Source: Rhododendron vialii (lineage: Eukaryota; Streptophyta; Magnoliopsida; Ericales; Ericaceae). Taken from it: 64,000 bases of DNA. Where the stretch lies: contig NC_080563.1 in NCBI RefSeq assembly GCF_030253575.1, positions 39,043,501 through 39,107,500 on the forward strand, in the 5' to 3' direction. The notes beneath the pieces are model-generated. The model saw nothing but the letters and a program-made list of their open reading frames with translations, made no database searches and was not told where the DNA came from. The translations under genes and the position numbers were made by a program. Positions 1 to 13,282 of this stretch are shown one piece after another (within the stretch, counting starts at the first letter, position 1; every line of letters starts with the position of its first letter).

Positions 1-1524
1 GTGAATTTAATTGCCAAAATATTTGGGATTAGAATAGGGAAAAATAAAAAGGCTGTTGGATCACATGCACGTCAACTCCCTTTTTAATTTTCTTTCTCTC
101 CTTTTTATACTGTGGCTGATTTCTGTTAAAACAAAACAAAAAAAAAAAAGGTGTGGGGGTGGGGGGAAGTGAAATACTTAATTAAAGTGAAATTCAAAGG
201 GTCCCACGTATCAAGGCTGCTTCTCCAATTCCTCAATCCAAGGGATTCATAGTGATGATCAAAAGCCCAAACTGGGTCCCACATGATGATAATGACGATC
301 ATTTCTTACATAATATGAAACTTCTCGCCAAAATTCGAGGTGTGACAGCTTTAGGATGAGAAAATAATCCCTTCTTTTTTGGTAATTCTTATAATAGTTA
401 AAAAAAAAAACCCTCATCTCAAATATTAGCTTTAGGTCTTCGAAAAATCAGGGTTGGCCTACTCCGGGCCCACCTCTCTCTCACACGCAGATACACACAT
501 AAATATAAAATATTGTTTAAAGTAAACTTTTAATTGTTTCGAACTTATGATAGCCAATAATGCATGATTCAAATTTGAAGAGATTTTGAAAATAGGATTT
601 GCATCGAAATGTGGTGAAATTAATGAGATGGTGATGGATTAATCATTTGCAGTGGTTTATTTTATTCATGTTTTGTTAATCATGGAAATATTTTTAGCCA
701 ATCATTTTGTAGAAATTACCTTTTTCCAATTATTTGGTACTCCATTGTTTATCACCACTCCTATTTTTGCATTTACCATCCTACCCGGCACAACTCAAAT
801 TATCGAAAACTGGAAATGTGTATGTATAAGCCCCTTATATTACACCCCAAAATTCTACAATGTTCTAATAGATTGGTCGATTGCGAGCATAACTGCAAGT
901 AAAATATTTACGCTCTTGAGATTGCCAGTTCAACTCCCAACGGTATAATAAATATTCTCTAGTAAATCAATGAAGGTTTTCCGCTCTTCAAAAAATAATG
1001 AAGGTTTTGCTCGTCATTAACTTCACAATTCAGAAATTAGAAAAGTAGCACGTAAATTGGCCCAAACCAAAGTTATTCAAAAAAAAAAAAAAAACAATTT
1101 TGAAGGGAATAAAAAATTTGAAAATAATATAACATATACATAGATAGATGGTACAATACGTGCCACATAAGATGATAAATAAAGAGACTTGTACATGATC
1201 ATGACCATATATACTATTGCTCATTATAACATACAAAATGCTAAGTACACTACACATTTACACTACATCCATGTGGAGCCCACCGTGATTCCAAAAAACA
1301 CAGAAAAATGCCCATAAATTTTAACACATTTTTTAAGGATTGATGTGTGCACTCTCCCTCAACTGTTCGTGCTCTTGTTTTTTTAATTCGTCTGAGCTTA
1401 CTTTACAATTACCCTGTGATATGTGAAATGGGGAACTAAAACATTGAATGATAATATTATAATCTCTCCTGAATTTAGACAACAGATCAAAGAGTATGGA
1501 TCGACAAATAAATGGCCGAAAATG

Positions 1525-1761
1525 CTATGGCCACTCACGGTGGCTTCACCGATCTTGCACCGGCGGCCGCATGGTGTCTGATCATTTAATCTGAATGAAA
1601 AATGGGAAGATTAGATCGAGGAGCACCCACACATATCGGATTAAACTGATTTTCACCTGGTCACTCAATTTTTTTTAATTATTGAACAGCTCGGATTTTC
1701 TGTAGGAAACCCATAATAGGCCTCGCACGGCCATCGGTGAAGCTAACGTCAGTGGCTGTAG
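1525..1761. mobile_element. MITE with ~28-bp terminal inverted repeats
   Basis: Left end CTATGGCCACTCACGGTGGC plus TTCACCGAT is matched in reverse by ATCGGTGAAGCTAACG and TCAGTGGCTGTAG on the right. The inside is non-coding. Flanking duplication not resolved. Confidence 0.65.
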
Positions 1762-1984
1762 TTACAAGGATTCATAATAGAAGGCGGAAAACGAGCCCTG
1801 GCTTGTGCATGAGCATGGGAATGTACATGATTAATGGTGGACCGGCTACCAGTACATGATAGAAAGGAAGTGACATTTTTTTCTTTCAATTAATGAAAAG
1901 AAAAATAGAGAATTTGACATCTGGGTTCGAAAACAAAATAAAGATCGGCAAAGTGGAAGTTAAAGCCTTCCAGAGGGAATTATC

Positions 1985-1987
<3 letters not shown>

Positions 1988-2017
<30 letters not shown>
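1988..2017 (+). repeat. GA microsatellite
   Basis: About 15 uninterrupted GA units. The reading across it on the other strand (SLSLSL) is not a gene. Confidence 0.95.
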
Positions 2018-2021
<4 letters not shown>

Positions 2022-2204
2022 TTGATTGGGATACAATTGTTTAAGATTGGTACTGGATGATGAGACCTTAGTAGAAAAGGGAAAAGGCATGACAGAGTTC
2101 AAATTAAGAGATGTGTATGGTGGGTTAAGCAGTACTGGTAGTGGGGAGGGAATAATGGGAACAACAATAATAGAGAGATATTGCAAGGATATACTCCTTA
2201 CAAG

Positions 2205-2429
2205 GAGAAATTTTTCAATGCCGGGTGAGTACCATGTAGTGCCCATTTGGCGCATTCAGACCGTCAATTTCATTTTTGGACGGCTTGAATTTGTAGAGAT
2301 AAAAAGGAGAGAGAGTGGTGGGTTGATAAGAGAGAGAAGATTTTATTCTGAGCCGTCTAACACACTTTTAAATGGCCCAAATAAATTGCTCGGGCACGTG
2401 GTACCCACCCGGTACCAAAAAATTTCTCA
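2205..2429. mobile_element. hAT-like MITE with perfect 8-bp target duplication
   Basis: A 225-bp unit with inverted ends (GAGAAATTTTTC / aaaaaatttctca, continuing into GCCGGGTGAGTACCATG and its counterpart GTACCACCCG-type) is flanked by CTTACAAG at 2197-2204 and 2430-2437. An 8-bp duplication is the hAT signature. No transposase inside. Confidence 0.85.
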
Positions 2430-2689
2430 CTTACAAGAGAGTAAATAACCATGAGGCAAAGCATATTCACTTTCCTCTTTGTTATCACTTTCTAAGACAC
2501 GATTACAACCCAAAAGGAAAACTTTTTTTTTTTTAATTCAATCTTCACCCCATCCTAATCAGAAAATGAAAATGGAAAAAGCTAATACTTGCTTTTACCA
2601 TTCCATGATACAAAAGTGAAGTGTAAGTCTAATTTTTCATATATAAGGATCGGATTTCTTTTTTCGTAAATAGTATGGGTTTCGTTTTG

Positions 2690-3061
2690 TGCAATATCTT
2701 TCGATTGTCCTAACAGTTTTCACCTTGATGATGAAAATGCTGCTCGATCTATTAAGAAATCCTTGGGTGAAGATTATTTGGGTGTAGATGAGGAAGCTTT
2801 AAGTTAAAACATGATTGATTCTTAGTCATCTCAGGAGCAGGTGATTGTGTCTTGAGTGTGTTTGTTTCTTCTTTGAGTTTTTAGGCCTTGGTGACTTCTT
2901 GCCATTAAAGGGTGGTTATTTTTCCCTCCTGGTTCCTAGCAGCATATGATTGTCGGAGTTCTTTTTGCTCTGCTTGATGCCGCGTGCTTTGGATCCTTTT
3001 AATTTTTATAATTTGTTTCTAAAGATTAATAAATTTTTTTTGTTGTTAAAAAAAAAAAAAA
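2690..3061 (+). mobile_element. Poly-A-tailed retrocopy or LINE 3' end
   Basis: A short coding-like end (DDENAARSIKKSLGEDYLGVDEEALS then stop at about 2807) is followed by a ~240-bp T/G-rich 3' region and a 14-bp A run (3047-3060). This is how a 5'-truncated retroinsertion looks. I do not recognise the peptide. Confidence 0.5.
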
Positions 3062-5461
3062 GTTTGGATTATCGCTAGTTTTTACTTTTAGACTTGATCA
3101 GATAGGGCGAGATCTCAATCATCTATCTCGATAATCAATAGTAGAAAATTGATGTTAGTCTCTTTTCGACTAGGAGACTATTAGCAAATCCAAATCTATT
3201 GGTTGTCTATATCAGATTGAGGTTCATGATTTTCCGGTCCAATCCAACTCCAGGGTGAGGAGGATCCAATTCCATGTCACAAAGAAGCAACAGTAATTAA
3301 TCTGCGGAAATACTTCAACTGTTTAAAAGTCGTTAATTAGAGTTTACTTTTTAGTCCATTTTTCCTTTTTTGAAACCCATTTGGTCCACCCAACTACTTT
3401 GAAATCCACTAGCTCTACCTTGACAAAAATACCGTTACATTTTAAATAAAAATTATTTATCCCATCCCACCACGTTATTGCCAGAAAGTTGTCTGGAAAA
3501 GTCACTGGCGCCGGGAAGTTTCACTAGAAAAATCACCGGTGCCGGTGCTGGTGCTGGTGCCGAAATTGGTCGTCGGTAATCGGCGCCGGATATGATGCCC
3601 AGAGATGGTGACCGACTGGGAAAGAAGATGTTTTGACAGATTGAGAATAAGATGTTGAGTGGACCTATTAGGTTTCAACATATAAACAATGACTAGAGAC
3701 TATTTTTGTATTTAATTTCCGGGGAAAATGACGTCCTGGGCCGTCATTTTCTCTTATTTCCGGCCTTGGTCACCAATTGGGCTTTGTCGGATTTGGGTGG
3801 GCCTTCTTTTAGTTGCTACAGAACAACAGTTTCATCTGTTGGGCCTTACGTAATTTAAAATCTGACAAGGATTCTCTAGTGCGATCTTCACACAATGAGG
3901 CATGAGACCCACCCAGTTCATTTGAATAATCCAACTCTGAAAAAAAACAACCTATTTTCGTCAAGCATAGATAGCCGTCTCAATTAATTATATAGAAAAT
4001 TGAACAATTAGAATTCTGAAAGTAAGTTTTCAGTAGTGATTCATTACCCAAAAAATTGATATTGTTCAACCTGACATTTTCCGATATCCAAGTAACCTGA
4101 ATGATTTACGGATTGGCACGTACGCAAGGAAAAGTTCAATATCAAAATGTGATCACAATAGACTCATTTCCCCTGCAGTCGGGATACGCGCAAGACTGCC
4201 CGGACATTCGGTTATCAGAAGAAAATAAAAAAAAGTAATGGTATGCTCAGCTTCAGCAAACTCCAAAGACATTCACAGGAAGTTATATATATGTTGATCT
4301 ACTGCATTCCTTCGCATGTGGTAACTTGAAAACAAAAAAAAAATATCAAACGAAATGGCATTCTTGATCCTTCTTTTACGTTTCGTTTTTCCTTTTCGAC
4401 ACAAAAGACTGAAAGCAGCAGAAGCAGAAAAAAGCAAAGACGCAGGGGAATGGCTAGCAACCACAAAACAAGAGTCCCATGAGGGGAATCAATAATTGCA
4501 GAAACAACTGCGGAGATGGAAAATAGGGTCCTTTGTAAAAATTTATGCCTGATCTCATCAAAAGCGAAGGCGGCAAGAAATTCTATGAAGAAGCCTAAAC
4601 ATTAGTACAAGCTTTCTATAACAACACACTTCAGCGGCTTCAGCCATGGAAGGAAAGCTGACTAGACTGGATTCCCCTTTATCTGCCCATCCAATCGGTT
4701 AGCTATACAACTCAGATATAAGGATCTTTCCCATCTTCTGATATTTGTTAAGGATCTGATGGTTGATGCATCAACGAACTGAGTTGAGACTAATCCATGC
4801 ATCGGAAATATAGTTGCCGTCAAACGCCGGACATTCATTTACCTTCACTCACATCGGTTGTCATTCTATCAATGCCAAACCTTCAAAGAATCCTGTATTA
4901 GCAAAACAAAATCACAGCTCAAATGTTTGAAGGAAAATATCCCTCATATTTTTCAAGGCATAGAAAAATGTGATGATTGCACAAATACAGGTCTATAAGC
5001 ATGTATTAAATCACTAATATACACAGTAATCTGTATCTGAATGTTGTGAAACGGCACAACTCAAATCCTCTAAGGATACTCATGATTCCATTGACGGTTC
5101 AGGCACTTCACACTACACAAGAATATACTGCGACAAAAAAACATAACCAGATTTGTTCGATATCAGTGGGACAAGAGAATGCATCAGTCAAATTACAAGA
5201 AGATGTCAGACAAGTTCAGTGTTTGTCTAACCTACAACCTTCAAAGCGATATATATGTAAATAAACTCACAAATCATGATGTCATGATGTTTCTGTATAC
5301 GAAAAAATGCGACACAGCTGTTTTATCTTCTCAGGTAGTTAATCGTTTTAGCGGTGACTTTATCACCTCAAGCAACGAATGCTGTTTAAATTGATACAAG
5401 GCTTTGACCAAAAAAAAAAAAAAACCCACCAAGAATAGTGGTTTACCTACTGGATGAGGCA
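3062..5461. other. Intergenic, downstream of remorin
   Basis: No supportable gene. About 5200-5461 is probably the remorin 3' untranslated region; the rest is AT-rich with a short GCC/GGT-rich patch at 3500-3600 and no recognised repeat. Confidence 0.5.
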
Positions 5462-8400
5462 CTAAAAAGCAGGGCAGGTGAAGCAGCCACTCAAGGAACT
5501 AATCTGGCGGGTCTGGCGGAAGGATAAGACCTTGTGGGATGACTTCGTAAGTTGATGAGATTGATTGCTGAACACCGAACTCCTCATTTCTTGGGCCTTC
5601 TTTTGAGCAGATCTCAGTTTGCTCATAATCCTATCCATGGATGATGACCTCTTCTTTTCAAGCTTCATCTGAATCACATGTTTTCAGTTAGCAATGCTAA
5701 TTCTCAAAATCCTCGGGCAATTTCGTTCGAGTAAGGCTCAGAAAATGCAGATCTTGAAAACAATCACCGTCAATGTCATAGCACCATAATAAAGATAAAT
5801 ATTCTATGTTACTAATTCAGTGCAATGCTCAATTGATTCCTGCTTGACAGATCTCTGAGAGTTATTTGGAACGTTGTGCCCATAAGATGAATGATGGACA
5901 AGTAATGACAGTTCTCCACAGAATCTAGAACTGCATAACACATGCTATCGAGAAAGATTTTAACAAACCTCTAGTTTCCTTATCGCTGCCTCAGCTTTTG
6001 CCTTCTGAAGGTTCTCCCATGCAGTGATTTTAGCTTCCTCCCTCTTCATTCTGAATGAATGGATGAACTTAAGAGTCATTATATATCTCACCATGCACTT
6101 TAAGAGTATTTCATCAAGAGAAAGTTAGGTGCTCAGCAAAGCTTAGGGTCGCATAAATCAGGAAATTATATGAGATTATGACCTTAGAACACCCAAGAAA
6201 AAAGACGATTCTCACTTATTGGAAGGGATACTTCTGAACTCTAGCAGATTAATCATCATCTACCAAAAAACATGATTGTGATCTTCCATCCACAAAATCT
6301 GACTACGGTTGAACAAGGAGCCAACAAAAGTACAAGACAAGACAGCGTCCTGAAGAAAACAAACATAGTACAGAGGCCAAACTAATGGTAATGTAACTCT
6401 AAGCTGAGATACCTCCTGACATAATCAAGTACAGCTACACAAAATGGGTCCTGCAAACCTATCTAAGTGAATTGCCCAGCTCAGCTCAATTAACTTAATC
6501 AAACAAAGAAGCACAACAAAGTGAATTACTTTTTTTTTTGATAGGCTGTAAAAAAAAAAAAAATTTGATCGGTAACCAAGTGAATTTCTGTATAAGCTGT
6601 TCCGTACTATTTTCACTTGAACTGAATTACAAGCAGAAGAAGTAGGATTTTGATTAGAATAAAATATGCATACTGAGAAATGCTTTTGGCTGCATCTGAA
6701 ACTCCCCAAGGACAAGATAGAGCATCCACATCTTTCTTCTTCCATACATCAACAATATCAGAGCCTTTCACTGAAAACCGAGCTCTATGTTTCTTGGACC
6801 ACCTAGTCATGGTGACCCGTTCATCAACCTGCACATCCCTGACTTCTATCTTAGCAGACTGGACACTTTCCAACTCCACCGTGGGATGGACATAAGGAGT
6901 TGAGGGGGAGAAAGACAGCCTGCATCTGGGAGATGAGTGTTGGCTACCCTCTGGGCTCATCTGGGTAGCCATATCCCTTCTTGAAACAGCACAAGAAATA
7001 TTGTTGTCTGCATCCTCATCATCATCAAGTATCGCATCTGTATGATTCATTTAATGGCAACAAGCCACAAGCGGATATAAAAAACGATAACTTTACCAAT
7101 TACAAATCAGGACAGAATACGGCTCTAACTGGCTACATATTAAAACAGGAAAAAAAATTACACTGGTCATATTCCTTGCAATCAATGTCCTTTAACACTG
7201 TTAGTTTCAGTGAACAAGGATGTTTGAAGTCGTGTTGACGTCAACAAAATGATGTTATGGCATCTTATCTAAAGTAAAAACAATATGCCTCCCTTCCTTG
7301 TCCAAAAAAGAAAGCCAAAACTGTAAAGCATAACAATAAATCCGTTATTTCTCCAAAGTCTGCAGACAAGACGTCAAATTTCCAATCAAGTGCAATCAGC
7401 AAAAAGTCCATAACACCAACATCAATGCCACAGAGCTATCGTTTAATCTGTTTTCCCCAATTCTCTATGTAACGACAAAGGATGGGCCCAATGAAAGTAT
7501 GAATGATAACACATTGTTGATTGTAATCAACTATGAATCAGTTCATGTTGCTTTGTTTTCATCCACCAATTGGCAGCAATAATGTACAACCAATTTTCAA
7601 GAAAAGTGCATGACATAATTTTCTTTTCACTTAACCCACTCTAAAGTTGAAGTTAACCAACAAGTTAGAAGAAATGGAATAATCAGTACCTTGGGGGCCT
7701 GGCAACGAGGATTGACATAGCAATTCAGAGCATCCATGCATGCTAACTGATCTTGCCATGCAAGGCTCCATTCGTGCTGGATAGATTCCAGCTCCGTCAT
7801 TGCCTGCACTGGAACGAATTGACAGACCATTAGCTGCCATTACACCGGCCGAGAAGGGAGACCCAGCCATATAATTCCCAACACTCCCTCCATCAAACAT
7901 GTGCACCGCTGGCGAATATAACGAGTAACAAGCAATTCCAGGTGGCCCAAGAGGCCCACTCTTGGACTTCGGCCGCCTCTGCGGCTGCTGAAAGGAAGGT
8001 CTCGCTTGACCATCACCGGAAACCGGACTCAAGATCCACCTCTCAGCGTCTTCCCATTTGGAAGGCAATGTCCTTCCATTATTATTATAAGGCAACAATG
8101 CACCATTCACGTGCTGCCGGTTTCCATTGGTGTGCAACGGCACGCGTTCTGAGCTCCAACCTTTTTGCATCCCAACGCTACTGTGCTGGTAATTAGGCGT
8201 TCCAGGGCTAGGAAATGTCCCAGTTTGGCGAGTCACAACAGAACTCTTCTTCATCCCTCCAAGCCGCGGTGAAGAACTTGTGGCATTGGGTATAGGATTG
8301 TTCAGATCTACCGAACCAGGTCTTCGCCTGTGTGACTTTTGTATTACATTTTCAGATCTGGATCTCTGTTCTTGACATTCTGAGTCAAAACATGGTGAGG

Positions 8401-10143
8401 TTAGGGTCTCAAAACAAGAACAGAGTATAACGTAAAATTTGGATAGAGGACAAATTGTTCGTCCACCTTACGGTTGGATGAACATTACACTCGCTAGTTA
8501 TTGTCCATTTGGCTAAAACAGTGGAGTCCACGGTACTCGCCCCAATTGTTTGAACTAATCACAAGTGAGGGTAATGTTCACTAGAGGAAGGGACTTTCGG
8601 GCAATCCTGCGGCTGAAATTGCACGTAGGGCTGCAAACAAACCGAGCTGCTCGCGCTTGAGTTTTTATCTCGTTTAGTACACAAGCCGAGCTCGAGTTCG
8701 TCGTAACTCGGCTCGTTTGTAGCAGCTGGCTTGTTTATGAGGACTTATCTAGTCAACAAACCGAGCTAAAAAAACCTCAATATTAGACGAGACGAGCTCG
8801 ATTATTTTGGCTCGACTCAAGTATGAGCCAAGCTCGAGATAGACAAATTTTGAACGAGCCGAGCTCAAACACTTCAAAGCTCGCCTCAGCTCCAGGCAGT
8901 CTAATTGCATGGGAAAAGAGGTACAAAGACAAATGAGTACAGGTGACCTCATGCCCCTGAATTGGGCAGTTTTTTTTGTTTCGTAATGTACCTTTGAGAG
9001 CTTGAGAGAAAGAGCTCCTTGCTGAATCTAGGTTGTCATTTACATCCTCTGTCCCAGAATTGTTTTCTTCTCTTCGAACTGCACGTAATCCGTTAAAAAA
9101 CAGGGAGTTTAGTCCAACCCCGTAGTTGGTTTACTTCTTTATGGGGATGCAAAATAATCTCAAAGACTCAAATTGAGGTTGAGATAAACCTTTACCTTTA
9201 CCTTTGTCAATTTTGCTGGTTTTAAGGCTCCTGTTCCTTTGTACTGTGTTCTTGTTTGGATCTGAATCTGGACCACTCGAAATATCACGCGGAGCATGTC
9301 CTGCCAAATGCTGGTCCAAATTATAGATTTTAACGCTTTGTAATTTACGAAATCTCAAATATACAACCTAAATTCCTCTCTTTTCAACAGCAAATCCTCT
9401 CCATTTCCAAAAAGAACAGAAATCACCGAACATATGAATTTTCTCACTCCTTCAACCATTTCCTTACGCCGAAAACATAATCTTTCGTACGTCCCAAAAA
9501 GATTGTCCGGTTTAAAATGGATGCCTATTTTGTCGAAAAAAATCCAATCTTTTTGCCACCAGTCACTTAAAATCAATGAGTTCTTTCAATTTACAGAACA
9601 AAAAGTTAGAATTTTTCTTCATAAAAATGCAACTTTTTTAAATATTCGTTTTGCCGACAGGAAAAGAGAAATCAATATCCATAACATAGTCTTTCAATAG
9701 GACCTCCGTTCCCGCTCTCAATTCTCGATCTGCATTCAGGCTCTTAATCTTCGCTCTTAGGAATTTTAGTTTTAGTAGTATGAGAAATCTATGAAAAAAC
9801 AATTTTACGCTCGCACTCCGGCACTCATTACGCTGACTCAGATCCGCCTTCTTGAATCTGAGCTCATTCACGAGTCAGTAACGGTCAATAATTTCCATAT
9901 CCAACTGCATTGGGGGGAAAAGGGATGAAAGCGGACCTGAGAGAGTTCAGAGACAATGGAGTCGTGGTCGTGGGCATCGGACGCGAAGGAGCAGCGCTCG
10001 ACGCTGGCTGAAGCGGAGGAGAAGAGGCTGAAGTTGGATTCGTTGGTGAAGATGACGGAGTCAGGGCTGAAGTCTCGTGCTCTGAATCCGGATGATCTCT
10101 GATGGTGATGATTCTGGTCAACAACCAACCCTAGCTCCGACAT
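5462..10143 (-). CDS. Remorin family protein (long N-terminal type, At1g45207-like)
   Basis: Joined CDS of seven exons, all with GT-AG borders and compatible phases: 10143-9937, 9310-9202, 9078-8992, 8379-7690, 7037-6674, 6050-5969, 5668-5462, giving 581 residues. The C-terminal ~120 residues carry the remorin signature: an AWENLQKAKAEAAIRKLE coiled-coil stretch, then KKRSSSMDRIMSKLRSAQKKAQEMRSS and a Cys-containing tail ending GCFTCPAF, which in this family serves as a membrane anchor. The ~390-residue N-terminal part is Ser/Pro/Asn-rich and probably disordered, with RRRPGSVDLNNP and a KWEDAERWILSP motif typical of the long remorins. Remorins are plant-specific plasma-membrane nanodomain scaffolds linked to signalling and to microbe or virus movement. 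The start is the first ATG after a GA-repeat leader. Exon 2 has two possible donors 6 bp apart. Family assignment is secure; the closest-orthologue label is from memory. Confidence 0.92.
8628..8905. repeat. CTCGGCTCG-type dispersed repeat, copy 1 (remorin intron 3)
   Basis: Starts gggctgcaaacaaaccgagc and contains many GAGCTCG / CTCGGCTCG words with T-rich spacers. It occupies much of remorin intron 3. Confidence 0.7.
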
Positions 10144-10179
10144 TGTTCTGTGCTGCTGCTTCTCATCAGTGTCTCAAAC

Positions 10180-10181
<2 letters not shown>

Positions 10182-10220
<39 letters not shown>

Positions 10221-10301
10221 GTAGAAGGAGTTGTTGGTTAGTGTGTTTTTTTTTTGTCATTAACGAGAGAGAGAGAGAGAGACGAGAGAGAGAGAGAAAT
10301 G
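10182..10301. repeat. GA/CT microsatellites in remorin 5' leader
   Basis: Two GA-dinucleotide runs (about 10182-10215 and 10263-10300) lie 40-160 bp upstream of the remorin ATG, so the transcript leader is a CT tract. Such CT-rich leaders are common in plant core promoters and 5' UTRs; length variation would be a natural marker. Confidence 0.85.
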
Positions 10302-10564
10302 AGATTAAGGTCATGGAGCAACTGCTACTTTTTTTGGGTTTAGTTGGAAGTGCTTTTTGGCCTTTTATGAAAGGCAGATGCTCTGTACCAAAAAATTTTG
10401 TGTCTCTGTGTTAATAATTTTTTTAATAATTAAATTTTAAAGAAAATTCGCCCAATTCAAAGGCCAAAAATCCCTCTAGACAGAGGCACAAAAATTTTCG
10501 AAACCGAAGAAATCAGTCCCCCTTTTATTTATGAAAGTTAATTGATGTTCTCGAGTCTATGCAG

Positions 10565-11575
10565 GCTCCGTTCCGAAAATTTTTTTAAAAAATAAATACT
10601 TATTTTGTCACTTTTCGTTAAAAAATAAGAAGGGTCATTCCATATAACCTCAATAAGAAGTTTATTTCACATTTTCAAACTCAAAAATAATGTAAATGAA
10701 AAAAAAATTCAATTTTTTTTGCACCGTATTAAAGATCTCAATGAGATCTATCAAACAAGATTTATAGTGGTAGGAAAATTATTTGCGTAAACACATGATT
10801 TTTGAGCTTGAAGTTGCCTTGTACAAAAAATAAGATTGTTGCTATGATAATGGGTGCCGGCGGAGGAAAATCGTACCGACGGCCGCGCCGGGCCATTTCC
10901 GGCCACTGGACGGCCGATCCGAGCCGTCCAAAAATTTTAAAAAAAAAAACCGAGGGGGCTGTTGTGGGAATCAACGACATCTAAGGTGTGTAGGGTGCTT
11001 GATCCGAGCACCCCTTTTTCGTGGTAGGAAAGTTATTTGCGTAAACACATGATTTTTTAGCTTGAAGTTGCCTTGTACAAAAAATAAGATTGTTACTATA
11101 ATAATGGGTGCCGGCGGAGGAAAATCGTACTGGCGGCCGCGCCGGGCCATCTCCAGCCACTGAACGGCCGATCCGAGCCGTCCAAAAATTCTAAAAAAAA
11201 AAACCGAAGGGGCTAAAGCGGGAATCAACGGCATCCGAGGTGTGTAGGGTGCTTGATCCGAGCACCCATTTTTCGTACGAAAAAGGGGTGCTCGGATCAA
11301 GCACCCTACACACCTTAGATGTCGTTGATTCCTGCGATAGCCCCTCGGTTTTTTTTTTTAGAATTTTTGGACGGCTCGGATCGGCCGTCCGGTGGTCGGA
11401 GACGGCCCGGCGCGGCCGTTGGTACGATTTCCCTCCCCGGCGCCCATTGGTACCTATGTAAATTCTGAAAAAATAAGTACCACCTTCTTATTTTTTTGGA
11501 ACAACCCTTATTATTGGACAAAAAATAAGTTCTTATTTATTTTCTGGAACGGACTCGTAACAAAACAGAAAACGA
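10565..11575. mobile_element. ~1-kb composite palindromic element with tandem 254-bp units
   Basis: Ends carry inverted GGCTCCGTTCCGAAAA (left) and its counterpart ending GGAACGGACTC (right), both followed inward by aataagtacttatttt-type words. Inside, a ~254-bp unit (starting gtggtaggaaa) occurs at about 10767 and 11021 in direct repeat, and a third partial unit is inverted from about 11275 to 11460, giving a palindrome centred on ttttcgtacgaaaa. Each unit carries the gacggccgatccgagccgtc block. Non-coding. Confidence 0.85.
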
Positions 11576-12237
11576 AGGTGATTGAACACTTCTACGCATA
11601 CCTTTGGGCACCACCACATGGATTGCTTAGGACCTTTCAACATCATACATTTACTCGAGTTCCAAAAATACCAACTATTCAAGACAATGAATTTCACTTA
11701 ATTGGTATTGTCCAAACGGTATTTTCGATACTTGTATAAAAAACAACTGATATTTTGACGTCTATCCGAAAACAAAAATATATAGTGTGAACTCAACCTA
11801 AGTGTATTGGTCCCATAAAGATGTGATGTTGGATACGTTTATAAGGTTAATGGAGCAACAACTACTTTTTTTTTTACTATTTCAAATGCACTTTTTATTT
11901 ATTATCTTCCGTCCGTTAGCATTTTCCTTTTTATTTTCGTTATGATGATGTGTTCAAACAAAACTGAAAATAAAGTGGAGGGAGGGATCTATAATCTTTC
12001 TTTGGATTTCATTGACAGTTTGACAGTAAATGTTGACTGGAACATGAAGGTGGTTGTGGGGGCCCCCGGCTTTCACGTTTTTTTTTTTTTTGTCAAGCGG
12101 AAAATCACCGGCTTTCACGTTTTGTCAGACCAGGAACCTTACAACATCGAGAGATTATCCAGTATGCTTTATGCTCCAGAGCTTTTATGGTGCACCGTCA
12201 AGCTCATGGACCCCTCACACAGTCTGCAAACTAAGGC

Positions 12238-12472
12238 GCCGTTCCAGAACACCTTCTTAAAAAATAAGTACTTATTTTACATTTTCAAATTCAAAAATAA
12301 TGTTAATGAAAAATAATTTTTCAATTTTTTTTTGCATCGTATTAAAGATTTCAATGAGATCTATCAAATAAGATCCATATTCATAGGAAAATAATTTGCG
12401 TAAGCACATGATTTTTGAGCTTGAAATTGCCTTCTTAAAAAATAAGTACTTATTTTCCTTTCCGGAACGGTT
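12238..12472. mobile_element. Short MITE of the same family as 10565-11575
   Basis: Inverted ends GCGCCGTTCCAGAACAC / CCTTTCCGGAACGG with aaaaaataagtacttatttt next to each, and inner sequence (acacatgatttttgagcttg) shared with the larger element. It appears to be the basic form. Confidence 0.8.
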
Positions 12473-12477
12473 TCTAA

Positions 12478-12665
12478 CTCCCTCCCTGTACAGCGTTGCA
12501 GATGAATTCGGATCGTTCAAAAGTATTTTCAGTCATTCGAACTAAAAACAAATTTTCTCATAAGAAAATTATTTTTTTTTTGAAAGAGTTTGTTTTCAAT
12601 CTGAACCACTGATTGTTAGAATGGACGGTCCGAATGCCCCATGCAAGGCGCTCTATAGGGAGCTG
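12478..12665. mobile_element. MITE with CTCCCT inverted ends
   Basis: Left end aactccctccctgtacagcg and inner gaattcggatcgttc are matched in reverse by gacggtccgaatgcc and gcgctctatagggagct on the right. It abuts the previous MITE. Confidence 0.6.
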
Positions 12666-13176
12666 TTTTATAACATCCCCAGGTCCGGTCATACATATTA
12701 CTAGTTTAGTATTTGAATTCTTTTCTCTGTTTTGATTCAAGAGATGTTCAGACCAACTTATACACACCTTAATTATTTTCCTTTTGACCTAGACAAGGTA
12801 GACTATTCACACCATAATTAAAAAATTCACAAGATTTTTGTCTTGCAGCGTGATCCCAAGAGGTGTGAAGGGGATCTAGCCGACCTGGAGCACCGCATAT
12901 TTTTATTTTCACCGCACATGGCTTTGGGAGAAACACGCTTGGTAGAAAAAATCTGATAGTAGCATAAATCATTTTCTTAAGTCAAATTTATTCTTTCTTT
13001 TTTTTTTTTTTTTTTGTTGTCAAGAGGCCTTAAAAAAAGACTTCCAATGATCAAGCTTAAAAAAAAAAAAAAAACTTTGACGTCATTTCTAAAAGGAAGT
13101 TGGCACAAAAATGGAAAAATTATTTGGGCAAAATACGGATTAACTCCCTGTGGTTTGAACGTTTTGCAGATGACCT

Positions 13177-13282
13177 TTCTGTGTATTACAAATGATCACT
13201 TCGCCTCTTTATGGTTTTGGAGTGAAGAATTGTCTGTTTATTACAAATGATCACTTCGCCTCTTTATGGTTTTGGAGTGAAG
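13177..13282 (+). repeat. ~57-bp tandem duplication
   Basis: Two adjacent copies of tattacaaatgatcacttcg plus cctctttatggttttggagtgaag. Confidence 0.9.

Noticed and set aside
652-948. 98-codon ORF at the left edge
   Set aside because: AT-driven composition, no recognisable domain, no splice or promoter context.
2026-2448. 140-codon plus-strand ORF next to the GA repeat
   Set aside because: Half of it is the hAT-like MITE; no conserved motif.
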